From Microcystis wesenbergii NRERC-220 (GTDB taxonomy: Bacteria > Cyanobacteriota > Cyanobacteriia > Cyanobacteriales > Microcystaceae): a DNA stretch of 64,000 nt. Numbering within the stretch: position 1 is the first letter of the stretch; the number at the start of each line of letters is the position of its first letter. This document shows positions 17,834-26,882 of this stretch, piece by piece. The DNA is taken from positions 4,042,001-4,106,000 of the forward strand of contig NZ_JAVSJA010000001.1 in NCBI RefSeq assembly GCF_032027425.1, in the 5' to 3' direction. A program made the translations under genes and the position numbers. The notes beneath the pieces were generated by a model, which was given only the letters and a program-made list of their open reading frames with translations, was not told where the DNA came from and did no database searches.

Positions 17834-18559
17834 ATGACTGACCAGAATGGCGTGTTAGTAGAAGAACAAAGCGAGGATATTACCGGTTTAGCGAGTCAAT
17901 TAGCCACCGAGTCGCCGAAAAATCAATTACAGATCCTGACACGATTAGCCGGGGCCGGAGAAGGGGGACTAACTGTATTGAGAGATTTTTTATTAGCCCA
18001 GCGGCCGACTCCTGTTAATCTGGTGACAGGTAAGGCTTATCAATTGCTATACCAAGATAATAGCGATCAAAGCAAGGAATTTTTAGCTAATTATTTCCCC
18101 ACGGGTATTGTTCCCCTCGATAGTGCTAAAGGTATCGATTATCGACTTTTACAGGAATTATTGGCTAAACAGGATTTTCAAACTGCCGATAGTCTCACCC
18201 GTCAAAAACTCTGTGAATTAGCAGGAGAAGGGGCAATACAGAGGAAATGGGTCTATTTTACGGAAGTAGAAGCTTTTCCCAAGGTTGACATTCAGACTAT
18301 TGATAATCTTTGGTTGGTTCATTCGGAAGGGAAATTCGGTTGGTCGGTGCAGCGCAAATTATGGCTCGGTGTCGGTCAGGATTTCCCGAAACTTTGGCCG
18401 AAAATTGGTTGGAAAAATGGCAATAATTGGACAAAATACCCCCAAGAATTTATCTGGGATTTAAGCGCTCCCGTGGGCCATTTACCCCTGTTAAATCAAC
18501 TGCGCGGGGTGAGAGTGGCTGCCTCTTTATTCTCCCATCCCGTCTGGGTTGAAAAATAG
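17834..18559 (+). CDS. gun4: GUN4, Mg-chelatase cofactor
   Basis: GUN4 binds protoporphyrin IX and Mg-protoporphyrin and stimulates magnesium chelatase, the branch point to chlorophyll. The 241-residue protein has the N-terminal helical bundle (residues about 15-85) and the GUN4 core (about 95-235). The core includes the DYRLLQELLAKQDFQTAD start, the LWLVHSEGKFGWSVQRKLW stretch and the FSHPVW end. Length and two-domain build match the Synechocystis protein. It has its own upstream region and faces away from lysA. Confidence 0.93.
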   Translation: MTDQNGVLVEEQSEDITGLASQLATESPKNQLQILTRLAGAGEGGLTVLRDFLLAQRPTPVNLVTGKAYQLLYQDNSDQSKEFLANYFPTGIVPLDSAKGIDYRLLQELLAKQDFQTADSLTRQKLCELAGEGAIQRKWVYFTEVEAFPKVDIQTIDNLWLVHSEGKFGWSVQRKLWLGVGQDFPKLWPKIGWKNGNNWTKYPQEFIWDLSAPVGHLPLLNQLRGVRVAASLFSHPVWVEK

Positions 18560-18594
18560 ATTGAGAACACTTGTCTGGCTAGTATATCAGCTTT

Positions 18595-19518
18595 CTACAT
18601 TTTCGGGACGATTTCTTGTAAGGCCGCTTCTAGATTAGGATAACGATAGTCAAAACCGATCGCTTGAGTGGCTTTTGGCAGCACTTCTTGACCTTCTAAG
18701 ACGATTTTTGCTCCTTCTCCCAAGAGAATTTCGAGGGCAAAATCTGGCACTGGCAACCAAGAAGGACGATTCATTACTTCCCCTAAAATCTGACAGAATT
18801 CTTTCATCCGGACGGGATTGGGTGCAGTAGCGTTGAAAGTACCGCTAATTCCCTGGCGATCGAGACAATAGATAATTAAATTAATTAAATCATCCCGATG
18901 AATCCAAGAAAACCACTGACGTCCGCTGCCAATCGGTCCGCCGGCAAACAGTTTGAAGGGTGGGATCATTTTCCCTAAAGCACCCCCATTGCCTAAAACA
19001 ATACCCGTGCGAAGAATGACTAAACGAGTGCCGTAATCTTTAACTTTTTGGGCGGCTGTTTCCCACTTTTTACAGACATCTGCCAGAAAATCGCCACCGG
19101 GAGGGCTATTTTCGTCAAAACTAGCGGTTTCACTGGTTCCATAGTAACCGATCGCCGAGGAGTTAATTAAAACTTTCGGTTTCTGGTCGGCCAGTGCGAT
19201 CGCCTCGACAATTTTCTCGGTGCCGATTTCCCGACTAGCGACGATTGCTCGTTTTGCTTCACCGGTCCAGCGTTCCGAAATCGGTTCTCCCGCTAGATTA
19301 ATCACCGCGTCACATCCGGAAATCTCTTTTTGCCAATCCCCCGATTCTGTGGCGATATAGGGAATAATCTCTATCTTAGGATAGATTGACTTTGGGTAAA
19401 TTCTCTGGGCTTTATCGGGATTGCGAGTCAAAATTAGGATGTCATCGCCGCGATCATAGAGTTTGACCACCAATCGACTACCCACAAATCCCGTCGCCCC
19501 AGTAATCGCTATTTTCAT
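18595..19518 (-). CDS. TIGR01777-type SDR epimerase-like protein
   Basis: Extended short-chain dehydrogenase fold with the NAD(P)-binding [13 protein letters not shown] at residues 4-16, [17 protein letters not shown] (catalytic Tyr) and [15 protein letters not shown]. These motifs, and the C-terminal DUF1731-like segment ([23 protein letters not shown]), place it with YfcH/SDR39U1-type proteins. In plants and some bacteria relatives have been linked to cell division or thylakoid functions, but the substrate is unknown. It is convergent with gun4 (35 bp between stops). Confidence 0.88.
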   Translation of the reverse strand: MKIAITGATGFVGSRLVVKLYDRGDDILILTRNPDKAQRIYPKSIYPKIEIIPYIATESGDWQKEISGCDAVINLAGEPISERWTGEAKRAIVASREIGTEKIVEAIALADQKPKVLINSSAIGYYGTSETASFDENSPPGGDFLADVCKKWETAAQKVKDYGTRLVILRTGIVLGNGGALGKMIPPFKLFAGGPIGSGRQWFSWIHRDDLINLIIYCLDRQGISGTFNATAPNPVRMKEFCQILGEVMNRPSWLPVPDFALEILLGEGAKIVLEGQEVLPKATQAIGFDYRYPNLEAALQEIVPKM

Positions 19519-19561
19519 GGTTTCTTGACTAAATTTATCCTTATTTTAGCTGGTTTTTAAC

Positions 19562-19769
19562 TATCAGAATTCAGGAGTCAGGCTTCGGCCGTGAGCTCAG
19601 CGTTCGACCGAGCGTTCGACAAAAGCTCACGCGGCTCGACTGAGCTCGCCGAACGTCCGAAGTCTCACGCCGAGGTCCGAACGGAGTCAGGAGTCAGGAG
19701 TCAGGAGATTATTTTTATTTGTTCTCCCCACACCCTACACCCCACACCCTACACCCCACTTCCCACTTC
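19562..19769. repeat. Palindrome-rich repeat followed by direct repeats and heptamer array
   Basis: A block at 19580-19680 is full of short inverted segments (GTGAGCTCAGCGTTCGACCG, GCGGCTCGACTGAGCTCGCC, ACGTCCGAAG). It is followed by AGGAGTCAGGAGTCAGGAG repeats and then CCCTACACCCCACA heptamers. It lies between the SDR gene and psb28. No gene seen. Confidence 0.75.
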
Positions 19770-20129
19770 TCACTTATCCTGATACCCCATCCCGTTGGCT
19801 GCCGCGTAACGATTCATAAAGCGCAGAAAACGCTCCCAGTGTTCATCGGTGATTTCAAAACCACATTCTACCCGTTGAATTTCATCTCCTTCATCTCCTC
19901 CAAAAATAAACTTAGTCGAGTTGGGAATAACTATAATCACTCCTTCCTCATCGGTGAGACGGAGATCGCCGTAGGTGCGGGTGGTGAAACTTTGGAAACG
20001 TTCGATCGCTTTCAGGGTTTTAAAAGTCATCAGGACATTGCGAATCCCGGTATTTTTATTTTGGCGGAGACTAACACCGCTTAATTCTTCTGATAAACCG
20101 ACAAAAAACTCGATCGTGGGATTGGTCAT
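19770..20129 (-). CDS. psb28: Photosystem II assembly factor Psb28
   Basis: Psb28 binds the cytoplasmic side of CP47 assembly intermediates and protects photosystem II during biogenesis and repair. The 119-residue protein starts TNPTIEFFVGLSEE and carries the diagnostic LRQNKNTGIRNVLMTF, GDLRLTDEEG and ERFLRFMNRYAAANG stretches. Its 3' end abuts a heptamer repeat array. It is in the same orientation as petM, about 100 bp away. Confidence 0.95.
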   Translation of the reverse strand: MTNPTIEFFVGLSEELSGVSLRQNKNTGIRNVLMTFKTLKAIERFQSFTTRTYGDLRLTDEEGVIIVIPNSTKFIFGGDEGDEIQRVECGFEITDEHWERFLRFMNRYAAANGMGYQDK

Positions 20130-20232
20130 AGGTGTGGGTATAAAATTTTAGTTATTGATTTTCTCTTAATTACTTTTGACTGGAAAAAGTAGTTCATGAT
20201 TACTAATAAATAACCATGAACTGAAAAACAAG

Positions 20233-20346
20233 CTATTCCGCTTCCCCACCTTGGATTTTGAGGAGGAGAAAACCCCAAGCTAATCCGACGAGGACGAGAA
20301 CGATCGCCACGATCGGACCATTAAATAACATACTTTCTGCGGTCAT
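20233..20346 (-). CDS. petM: Cytochrome b6f complex subunit PetM (subunit VII)
   Basis: A 37-residue single-helix subunit of the thylakoid cytochrome b6f complex: [20 protein letters not shown], then [17 protein letters not shown]. This is nearly identical to the known cyanobacterial PetM. The frame is open to 20451, but the ATG at 20346 is preceded by CAGGAG at a suitable distance and gives exactly the expected protein. The longer ORF is an artefact. Confidence 0.93.
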   Translation of the reverse strand: MTAESMLFNGPIVAIVLVLVGLAWGFLLLKIQGGEAE

Positions 20347-20639
20347 GGTGATTGCTCCTGAGCCTACAATAATCGATAAATGGTATTTTAACCTACGAAG
20401 GCGATCGACTGCTGCCAGACTGGGGCAAAATTGACGGGGAAAATCAGCCAATAACTTTGAGAACTTTCTTAGTATTTATGTTCTAGTGATTCTATCCCTC
20501 TGCTCAAGCAAGGAAGTACACTCACCCCTAGATATTTTTCATACTATTTTTATATTTGCTGTCGCCACTTTATGATAATGTCTTATCTGCTTAATTCTCC
20601 ACTTATCCTGGGAAAATTAAGTATTGATAACTATTGGTG

Positions 20640-21161
20640 ATGATCGGTAAAAAATCATTTATGCTCAAGCTCAAGTTAATATTATTTTTAGGTTTGTTGC
20701 TGCTGAGTTGTCAATCGACTCATCTCAATGGTAATAATAGTTCGATGGCTCAGATTACGACTGAGAATCAAGGGCAAATATTACCGATCACGGCCAAAGC
20801 AGATATTAATGGTGAGATGATTGAGTTAGAAGTGGCTCAAACCCCAGAACAACAGGCCAAGGGGTTAATGTATCGCTCGTCTTTGCAGAAAAATCGCGGT
20901 ATGCTATTTCCCTTTGCACAACCTCTGATCGCCCGGTTTTGGATGAAAAATGTCTCGATTCCTCTAGACATGATTTTTCTAAAAGATGGTATAGTAAAAG
21001 CAGTTTTGCTAAATGTCCCCCCTTGTGCTGTGGATCCTTGTCCTGTCTATGGGCCAAACACCATGGTTAATCAAGTGATCGAACTAGCCGGGGGTCGAGC
21101 CAAAGAATTAGGAGTGAAAGAAGGAGATAAAATTAAGATTGAGTCTATCTCAAGACCTTAA
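20640..21161 (+). CDS. DUF192 family lipoprotein
   Basis: A predicted lipoprotein: a hydrophobic signal (LKLILFLGLLLLSC) ends in the lipobox LLSC, so Cys is lipidated. The mature part (about residues 50-170) is a DUF192 domain with QTPEQQAKGLMYRSSL, RGMLFPF, FWMKNVSIPLDMIFL and VIELAGGRAKELGVKEGD. These beta-rich proteins are of unknown function. The ATG at 20640 is chosen; an in-frame TTG lies two codons upstream. Alone, with a 380-bp gene-poor region downstream. Confidence 0.85.
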   Translation: MIGKKSFMLKLKLILFLGLLLLSCQSTHLNGNNSSMAQITTENQGQILPITAKADINGEMIELEVAQTPEQQAKGLMYRSSLQKNRGMLFPFAQPLIARFWMKNVSIPLDMIFLKDGIVKAVLLNVPPCAVDPCPVYGPNTMVNQVIELAGGRAKELGVKEGDKIKIESISRP

Positions 21162-21547
21162 TTTTTGAAAATGGGGTTAACTTTCTTATAAAAAGTGTCC
21201 CTTGTCTGGAAGTATAATAAGTATGGCTTTTATAAGCTATTACGCATTTATACTGTTTAAAATCTAACATATCGATTAAGATTTTTATAGTCTATCAAGT
21301 CATAGATTGAATAATCTTCACCCTTGGTATAGATTAAACAGAGACAAAATTCTGATCGAGCTAACGGTACTATCTTAAGAGAGCCAGGGATTTTTAGAAA
21401 AGCTGATTACAATTTAAGCAAATCTATCGAAATCATCGAGATAGCTTAGATACAGAAAAAACGGTCGCAAGACTAACTGTCCTTGAAACCGATCAGGTGG
21501 TGTTTTGTTAAAATCACGAGATGTACTATTGAGGAAAAAATCCCCCT
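21162..21547. other. Gene-free stretch
   Basis: AT-rich DNA with no ORF, tRNA or long hairpin that I can support. It probably holds the promoter of the DUF2949 gene. A C-rich CGGTCGCAAG segment near 21462 is the only GC-rich patch. Confidence 0.5.
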
Positions 21548-21742
21548 ATGTCCACGATTGCCTATTCCCAATTCCGACAATTTCTACAAGAGGAATTGTC
21601 CCTTCCCCAAGAATCGATCGCTATGGCCGAGCGCTCGATCCAATCTGATAAAATTCATTTACCGATGATTCTCTGGCAGTACGGTTTAGTGACTTTGGAA
21701 CAATTAGACAAAATTTATGATTTTCTCGAAAAGGTAGTCTAA
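21548..21742 (+). CDS. DUF2949 family small protein
   Basis: A 64-residue cyanobacterial protein of unknown function (MSTIAYSQFRQFLQEELSLP...). It has a short amphipathic N-terminal helix and the IHLPMILWQYGLVTLEQLDKI segment typical of DUF2949, which predicts a small helical bundle. A TTGAGGAAAAAATCCCCCT leader precedes the ATG. The adjacent 27-codon reading frame and terminator may belong to the same transcript. Confidence 0.75.
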   Translation: MSTIAYSQFRQFLQEELSLPQESIAMAERSIQSDKIHLPMILWQYGLVTLEQLDKIYDFLEKVV

Positions 21743-21781
21743 TCTTACAATTGCTCACTATTGACAAGGAGAATAATTGCC

Positions 21782-21865
21782 ATGGCGGCTCATAGTTTCT
21801 GGCACAATTTGAAAATTCAGATTCCAAAAACTACCAATCATCACTTGAGAAGTGGGTTTAAATAA
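21782..21865 (+). CDS. Possible 27-residue small protein
   Basis: ATG at 21782 is preceded by AAGGAG (21766-21771) and encodes MAAHSFWHNLKIQIPKTTNH, then HLRSGFK. The stop codon lies in the loop of a terminator hairpin. The ribosome binding site and position between DUF2949 and its terminator are suggestive, but nothing else supports translation. Confidence 0.35.
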   Translation: MAAHSFWHNLKIQIPKTTNHHLRSGFK

Positions 21866-21877
21866 CCCACTTTTTTA
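21851..21877 (+). terminator. Intrinsic terminator
   Basis: AGTGGGTT, a TAAAT loop, AACCCACT, then a T-run. It closes the DUF2949 transcription unit and lies about 40 bp before the tandem array. Confidence 0.85.
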
Positions 21878-21918
21878 ATAACTATACAATTGAAAATTAT
21901 CGATTAACTGCTCAGTCC

Positions 21919-22791
21919 ATGAAACCCCATGACCAATTTGCCAAAAACTACCTTGAACAATTACTTTCTCCCCTGGGAATCGTCGAAATCAGCAAAGAAG
22001 TCAGCGACGAAACCCGACAGATAGATTTATTTTTTTCCCCCAATCCCGAACCCAACCCCGATTATCTGGGATTATTAGGCAGAATTGTCCTTAATACTGT
22101 CTTGATTGAACCCTATCGCAATCCTCCCAACCGTAGCGAGATTCGTAATTGTTTAGCGAAACTTTTGACGATTTTAGCTGAACTGCAAAGACAAGCTAAA
22201 CGGGAAAATCAGAGTTACAATGAAGACAATGCCCCTCGTTTGTGGATTTTATCCCCTTCCGCTAGTCTGACTCTTTTAGAGAGTATTGGGGCAAAATTAG
22301 ACCCAGATTGGCCAGAAGGAGTCTATTTTCTTCCCTCGCTTTATCGCACGGCAATTATCGCTATTAATCAATTGCCTGTGACGGCTGAGACTCTCTGGTT
22401 AAGATTATTAGGACGGGGAAAAACTCAAGACCAAGCGGTGCGAGAATTGTTAGAATTACCTCAAGGTAATGCTTTCTGGGAAAATGTCCTGGAATTATTA
22501 ATTAGTTGGCGGGTTAGTATGGAAATAAATAACATCCTAGAAACTGAAGATAGAGAGGTGTTTATGACCTTATCTCAAACCTATCAGGAATGGAAGGAAG
22601 CAACTAAACAGGAAGGAATCGAACAAGGACTAGAACAAGGACTAGAGCGAGGACTAGAGCGAGGTAAACTAGAGGCTAAACTGGAATCTATTCCCCGTTT
22701 GCTTGCTTTGGGTTTAAGTGTGGAACAAATCGCTCAAGCTTTGGATTTAGACTTAGAACAAGTCCGACAAGCTATTCAAGAAACTCCATGA
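21919..22791 (+). CDS. Rpn/PD-(D/E)XK-like protein, tandem copy 1
   Basis: A 290-residue protein common in Microcystis and relatives and often labelled Rpn-family recombination-promoting nuclease or putative transposase. N-terminal MKPHDQFAKNYLEQLLSP and DETRQIDLFFSP (a candidate catalytic Asp) precede a helical middle (about 90-195). Residues about 230-262 are a charged EQGLEQGLERGLERG coiled-coil-like repeat, and the end resembles a helix-turn-helix (GLSVEQIAQALDLDLEQVRQ). A canonical ExK is not obvious, so nuclease activity is unproven. The stop overlaps the next start as ATGA. Confidence 0.55.
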   Translation: MKPHDQFAKNYLEQLLSPLGIVEISKEVSDETRQIDLFFSPNPEPNPDYLGLLGRIVLNTVLIEPYRNPPNRSEIRNCLAKLLTILAELQRQAKRENQSYNEDNAPRLWILSPSASLTLLESIGAKLDPDWPEGVYFLPSLYRTAIIAINQLPVTAETLWLRLLGRGKTQDQAVRELLELPQGNAFWENVLELLISWRVSMEINNILETEDREVFMTLSQTYQEWKEATKQEGIEQGLEQGLERGLERGKLEAKLESIPRLLALGLSVEQIAQALDLDLEQVRQAIQETP

Positions 22792-23660
22792 AACCCCATG
22801 ACCAATTTGCCAAAAACTACCTTGAACAATTACTTTCTCCCCTGGGAATCGTCGAAATCAGCAAAGAAGTCAGCGACGAAACCCGACAGATAGATTTATT
22901 TTTTTCCCCCAATCCCGAACCCAACCCCGATTATCTGGGATTATTAGGCAGAATTGTCCTTAATACTGTCTTGATTGAACCCTATCGCAATCCTCCCAAC
23001 CGTAGCGAGATTCGTAATTGTTTAGCGAAACTTTTGACGATTTTAGCTGAACTGCAAAGACAAGCTAAACGGGAAAATCAGAGTTACAATGAAGACAATG
23101 CCCCTCGTTTGTGGATTTTATCCCCTTCCGCTAGTCTGACTCTTTTAGAGAGTATTGGGGCAAAATTAGACCCAGATTGGCCAGAAGGAGTCTATTTTCT
23201 TCCCTCGCTTTATCGCACGGCAATTATCGCTATTAATCAATTGCCTGTGACGGCTGAGACTCTCTGGTTAAGATTATTAGGACGGGGAAAAACTCAAGAC
23301 CAAGCGGTGCGAGAATTGTTAGAATTACCTCAAGGTAATGCTTTCTGGGAAAATGTCCTGGAATTATTAATTAGTTGGCGGGTTAGTATGGAAATAAATA
23401 ACATCCTAGAAACTGAAGATAGAGAGGTGTTTATGACCTTATCTCAAACCTATCAGGAATGGAAGGAAGCAACTAAACAGGAAGGAATCGAACAAGGACT
23501 AGAACAAGGACTAGAGCGAGGACTAGAGCGAGGTAAACTAGAGGCTAAACTGGAATCTATTCCCCGTTTGCTTGCTTTGGGTTTAAGTGTGGAACAAATC
23601 GCTCAAGCTTTGGATTTAGACTTAGAACAAGTCCGACAAGCTATTCAAGAAACTCCATGA
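22788..23660 (+). CDS. Rpn/PD-(D/E)XK-like protein, tandem copy 2
   Basis: Protein identical to copy 1, and I see no nucleotide difference. It starts in the ATGA that ends copy 1 and ends in the ATGA that starts copy 3, so translation could be coupled through the array. The 869-bp period is not a multiple of three, so successive copies lie in different frames. Confidence 0.55.
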   Translation: MKPHDQFAKNYLEQLLSPLGIVEISKEVSDETRQIDLFFSPNPEPNPDYLGLLGRIVLNTVLIEPYRNPPNRSEIRNCLAKLLTILAELQRQAKRENQSYNEDNAPRLWILSPSASLTLLESIGAKLDPDWPEGVYFLPSLYRTAIIAINQLPVTAETLWLRLLGRGKTQDQAVRELLELPQGNAFWENVLELLISWRVSMEINNILETEDREVFMTLSQTYQEWKEATKQEGIEQGLEQGLERGLERGKLEAKLESIPRLLALGLSVEQIAQALDLDLEQVRQAIQETP

Positions 23661-24529
23661 AACCCCATGACCAATTTGCCAAAAACTACCTTGAACAATT
23701 ACTTTCTCCCCTGGGAATCGTCGAAATCAGCAAAGAAGTCAGCGACGAAACCCGACAGATAGATTTATTTTTTTCCCCCAATCCCGAACCCAACCCCGAT
23801 TATCTGGGATTATTAGGCAGAATTGTCCTTAATACTGTCTTGATTGAACCCTATCGCAATCCTCCCAACCGTAGCGAGATTCGTAATTGTTTAGCGAAAC
23901 TTTTGACGATTTTAGCTGAACTGCAAAGACAAGCTAAACGGGAAAATCAGAGTTACAATGAAGACAATGCCCCTCGTTTGTGGATTTTATCCCCTTCCGC
24001 TAGTCTGACTCTTTTAGAGAGTATTGGGGCAAAATTAGACCCAGATTGGCCAGAAGGAGTCTATTTTCTTCCCTCGCTTTATCGCACGGCAATTATCGCT
24101 ATTAATCAATTGCCTGTGACGGCTGAGACTCTCTGGTTAAGATTATTAGGACGGGGAAAAACTCAAGACCAAGCGGTGCGAGAATTGTTAGAATTACCTC
24201 AAGGTAATGCTTTCTGGGAAAATGTCCTGGAATTATTAATTAGTTGGCGGGTTAGTATGGAAATAAATAACATCCTAGAAACTGAAGATAGAGAGGTGTT
24301 TATGACCTTATCTCAAACCTATCAGGAATGGAAGGAAGCAACTAAACAGGAAGGAATCGAACAAGGACTAGAACAAGGACTAGAGCGAGGACTAGAGCGA
24401 GGTAAACTAGAGGCTAAACTGGAATCTATTCCCCGTTTGCTTGCTTTGGGTTTAAGTGTGGAACAAATCGCTCAAGCTTTGGATTTAGACTTAGAACAAG
24501 TCCGACAAGCTATTCAAGAAACTCCATGA
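23657..24529 (+). CDS. Rpn/PD-(D/E)XK-like protein, tandem copy 3
   Basis: Third copy, again with an identical product of 290 residues, joined to copies 2 and 4 through ATGA overlaps. Identity across copies indicates very recent amplification or ongoing gene conversion. Confidence 0.55.
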   Translation: MKPHDQFAKNYLEQLLSPLGIVEISKEVSDETRQIDLFFSPNPEPNPDYLGLLGRIVLNTVLIEPYRNPPNRSEIRNCLAKLLTILAELQRQAKRENQSYNEDNAPRLWILSPSASLTLLESIGAKLDPDWPEGVYFLPSLYRTAIIAINQLPVTAETLWLRLLGRGKTQDQAVRELLELPQGNAFWENVLELLISWRVSMEINNILETEDREVFMTLSQTYQEWKEATKQEGIEQGLEQGLERGLERGKLEAKLESIPRLLALGLSVEQIAQALDLDLEQVRQAIQETP

Positions 24530-25112
24530 AACCCCATGACCAATTTGCCAAAAACTACCTTGAACAATTACTTTCTCCCCTGGGAATCGTCGAAATCAGC
24601 AAAGAAGTCAGCGACGAAACCCGACAGATAGATTTATTTTTTTCCCCCAATCCCGAACCCAACCCCGATTATCTGGGATTATTAGGCAGAATTGTCCTTA
24701 ATACTGTCTTGATTGAACCCTATCGCAATCCTCCCAACCGTAGCGAGATTCGTAATTGTTTAGCAAAACTTTTGACGATTTTAGCTGAACTGCAAAGACA
24801 AGCTAAACGGGAAAATCAGAGTTACAATGAAGACAATGCCCCTCGTTTGTGGATTTTATCCCCTTCCGCTAGTCTGACTCTTTTAGAGAGTATTGGGGCA
24901 AAATTAGACCCAGATTGGCCAGAAGGAGTCTATTTTCTTCCCTCGCTTTATCGCACGGCAATTATCGCTATTAATCAATTGCCTGTGACGGCTGAGACTC
25001 TTTGGTTAAGATTATTAGGACGGGGAAAAACTCAAGACCAAGCGGTGCGAGAATTGTTAGAATTACCTCAAGGTAATGCTTTCCGGGAAAATGTCCTGGA
25101 ATTATTAATTAG

Positions 25113-26535
25113 GGCTCTTCGGTAATTGTTATGCAAATAATTAACTTAAAATAAAATTCGATGATAGTGCTTACGCTCAAAAATAGCTGAAATCTATACA
25201 GGGAGAAATTTTAGACACAAACAGGTTAATACCAAAAGATAGACAATTGAGTTAAGATTTAATATAATAGCCAAAAACCAGAGTATTTTACTTATGATAC
25301 TTGACAAATTTTTGAACCTAGAAGGAACCTCTATTCAAGGCTATCGACACCTAGAAAATGTCGGTATAGTTTGACGAATCGAATCGAAAAAGAAAAAAGC
25401 AATCTGTCCTCGTTGTGGGTTAGAGAGCGATAAACTACACCAAAATCATCGACATTTAGTCAAAGATTTACCGCTCTCAGGCCAACCAGTGTACCTACAA
25501 GTTAATCGTCGTCAATTTAAGTGCGATAATTGTCAGAAGCCCTTTAGCGAAGAGTTAGATTTTGTCGCCAGTAAACGAACCTATACGAAAAGACTAGCCG
25601 AGAATATACTTGAACAATTAAAATCAGGAGATATTTTTAAATGTTAGCCGAAGAAATGACGTAACGGAAGAAGAGATTCAAAGAATGCTAGAGGACATCG
25701 CTGAAGAAATTACCGAGCCAGATTTATCGGAATTAAAAAGACTAGGAATTGATGAAATCGCTCTAGTGAAGGGACAAAAAAATTACTGTGCAGTTTTAGT
25801 AAATTTAGATACGGGAAAACTAATAGCTATTCTGGAGAAGCGAACACAAGAAGAGTTTAAGAAAACCCTTACGGGCTGGGGAAAAGAGGTGTTAGAGCCA
25901 ATTGAAGAAGTAAGCATAGATCTTTGGTTGTCCTATAAAAATCTGGTAAAAGAATTGATGCCGTCGGCCGAGGTAGTCGCTGATAGATTCCATGTAATGA
26001 AACAAATTAATCAAGAGTTAGACGAACAGAGAAGAGCGGAAAAAAGAGCCGTAGAAGCGCGGAAAAATAAAAAACAGAAAGCGGAAAAAGAAGCGAAGCT
26101 AGAAGTTTTAAAGCGAAGTAAATATAGCCTGTTAAAAAATGAAGAAGATTTAACGGAACCCCAAAAAATCAAACTAGAAGCTATCAAAAAAACTTGGCTA
26201 AATTTGAAAGAGATGCACGAATTAAAGTAAGAATTCAGAAGGATTTACGAAACCTCAAAGAATCCGACAGAGGGAATGCTATCCATCTCGGAATGGTTGG
26301 CAAAATCCTCCAGTGTTTTTACCAAGAGTTGTCAAACAATCCGAAACTGGTTTGGAGAAATCATTAGTTATTTCGAGCGAAGGACAACGAATGGATTAGT
26401 CGAGGGAATCAACAATAAACTTAAACTAATAAAACGAAGAGGCTATGGCTTTAGAAACTTTCGGAATTTTTGGGTTAGAAGTATGTTGTCTTGGCATCTT
26501 GTCTGTTGATTTAGCATAAAGAGTAACGAAGAGCC
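25113..26535 (+). mobile_element. ISL3-family insertion sequence, 1423 bp, decayed
   Basis: Ends are inverted repeats GGCTCTTCGGTAATTGTTAT and GGCTCTTCGTTACTCTTTAT (right end on reverse strand). They are flanked by the perfect 8-bp direct repeat TTAATTAG (25105-25112 and 26536-26543). End sequence, duplication length and transposase type all agree with ISL3. The inserted site is intact in copies 1-3, which proves the insertion. Confidence 0.93.
25294..26509 (+). pseudogene. ISL3-family transposase, inactivated
   Basis: Reading through lesions gives a full ISL3 transposase. It has a zinc-finger-like CPRCGLESD...CDNCQKPF N-terminus, the DDE catalytic core (GIDEIALVKG, SIDLWLSYKNLV, ADRFHVMKQIN) and a C-terminal TTNGLVEGINNKLKLIKR motif with the catalytic Glu. 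Three defects are visible: TGA at codon 27 (25372-25374), an extra T in the run near 25633 that shifts the frame, and an in-frame TAA at 26228. It cannot make functional transposase. Confidence 0.9.
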
Positions 26536-26882
26536 TTAATTAGTTGGCGGGTTAGTATGGAAATAAATAACATCCTAGAAACTGAAGATAGAGAGGTGTT
26601 TATGACCTTATCTCAAACCTATCAGGAATGGAAGGAAGCAACTAAACGGGAAGGACGACTGGAAGGAAAACTGGAAGGAAAACTAGAAGGAAAACTAGAA
26701 GGAAAACTGGAATCTATTCCCCGTTTGCTTGCTTTGGGTTTAAGTGTGGAACAAATCGCTCAAGCTTTGGATTTAGACTTAGAACAGGTCCGACAAGCGG
26801 CGCGAGAGTAAAGGTGGAGAGTTAAAACGCAAAAATGCCACAATGGATAAAATAGGCATTTTCTGACTAACTGACATCTTCT

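Larger units (their letters stand above)
21919..25104 (+). repeat. Tandem gene amplification, period 869 bp
   Basis: Start codons at 21919, 22788, 23657 and 24526 are exactly 869 bp apart. The first three units look identical; the fourth shows GCG to GCA near 24765, CTC to CTT near 25001 and TTCTGGG to TTCCGGG near 25083 before the inserted element. Junctions fall at CTCCATGAAACCCC. Confidence 0.92.
24526..26811 (+). pseudogene. Fourth tandem copy, split by an ISL3-family element
   Basis: The 5' part (24526-25112) matches copies 1-3 except for three visible substitutions, one of which changes Trp to Arg. The 3' part resumes at 26544 with TTGGCGGGTTAGTATGG and runs to 26811. Removing the element and one copy of the 8-bp duplication (1431 bp) restores a single 284-residue frame. 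The C-terminal region differs from the other copies: EGKL is repeated four times instead of the EQGLERG repeats, and the end is QVRQAARE. It is probably the original last gene of the array. An internal ATG (26557) could still express the C-terminal fragment. Confidence 0.85.
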
